This document shows, one piece after another, positions 63,753-64,000 of a stretch of 64,000 nt of DNA. The stretch is from the NCBI GenBank assembly GCA_964017065.1, contig OZ024788.1:14057928-14121927 (forward strand), in the 5' to 3' direction. The notes under the pieces are model-generated. The model worked only from the letters and a program-made list of their open reading frames with translations. It was not told the DNA's origin and ran no database searches. The DNA comes from Haliclona indistincta. Lineage: Eukaryota > Porifera > Demospongiae > Haplosclerida > Chalinidae. Each line of letters starts with the position of its first letter. The stretch's first letter is position 1. Both the position numbers and the translations under genes were made by a program.

Positions 63753-64000
63753 GGTGGTTATACTGTGTCATGTACTTTCATGTAGGAAACAAGGTTTAGG
63801 GAAACGATAAGGATATTGAGGTCAAAATACAAAACCTATCCTGTCTTATACACAACTAGTACTAACAATGGTTATCATAGACACTGTCCCAAAAGATAAA
63901 GTCACAACTCTCCCTGTAACCTTCACATGCAAATAGAACTGCCTGGAAATGATGTGTAATACGAACCTTATCGTTGCCTGGAAGGTAAAACCCAAAATGA
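63753..64000. other. Intron sequence of gene M to window end
   Basis: No further exon is recognised before the window ends. Confidence 0.5.

Overview
The window is metazoan nuclear DNA: AT-rich, with multi-exon genes (GT-AG introns from about 50 bp to nearly 3 kb), an LTR retrotransposon, a hAT transposon, poly(A) retroelements and many TIR/foldback repeats. The best guess for the source is a sponge (demosponge-like). This rests on the giant signal-peptide / beta-helix / multi-membrane-span protein at the left end, a type I associate with sponge genomes, and on the retroelement families; it is inference only. I see no tRNA, rRNA or CRISPR.

Layout. (1) 1-6.7 kb: the 3' end of one, and the whole of a second, large 'beta-helix + about 8 membrane spans' gene, separated by a TTAA-flanked MITE and a minisatellite. 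(2) 7-64 kb: a tandem array, all on the + strand, of thirteen related genes or gene remnants, which I call A to M. Each intact gene encodes a type I membrane receptor built from separate exons: a nearly invariant signal-peptide exon; one or two exons each carrying a ten-cysteine module (landmarks SSCV, ECC-x-C and WWDC); a Ser/Thr stalk plus a transmembrane exon with a nearly invariant core (VVCLLVVCVIATIIILYQ); and a cytoplasmic tail rich in tyrosine motifs (YDVP/YDLP, IYST[IL], DYTEI, NPAY, and the ITIM-type LVYSAVV). Splicing each intact gene by hand gave an exact reading frame: A 447 aa, B 340, D 396, E 461, F 358, G 298, H 344, J 596, L 458. M runs off the window. C is frameshifted before its TM and would give a soluble protein. 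I is destroyed by several transposons, and K has lost its ectodomain and TM. I do not recognise the extracellular module as a named family. The combination looks like a previously undescribed, rapidly diversifying receptor system with phosphotyrosine (probably mainly inhibitory) signalling, plausibly in self/non-self or microbial recognition.

(3) Mobile DNA sits between and inside these genes: a Ty3/gypsy element with seemingly identical LTRs in the last exon of C; a hAT element with an intact transposase and 8-bp TSD in the signal exon of I; a 5'-truncated LINE in the next exon of I; a decayed minus-strand poly(A) retroelement; two foldback elements; a 0.7-kb near-perfect palindrome; several TTAA-flanked elements; and a 1.7-kb element with about 33-bp TIRs whose ends are fixed by an empty site in a duplicated copy of the same DNA.

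How the parts work together (inference): exon modules of matching phase (1-1 for the cysteine modules) let ectodomains, stalks and tails be recombined. Repeated unequal crossover and conversion keep the signal and TM exons uniform while ectodomain number, stalk length and tail motifs vary from gene to gene.
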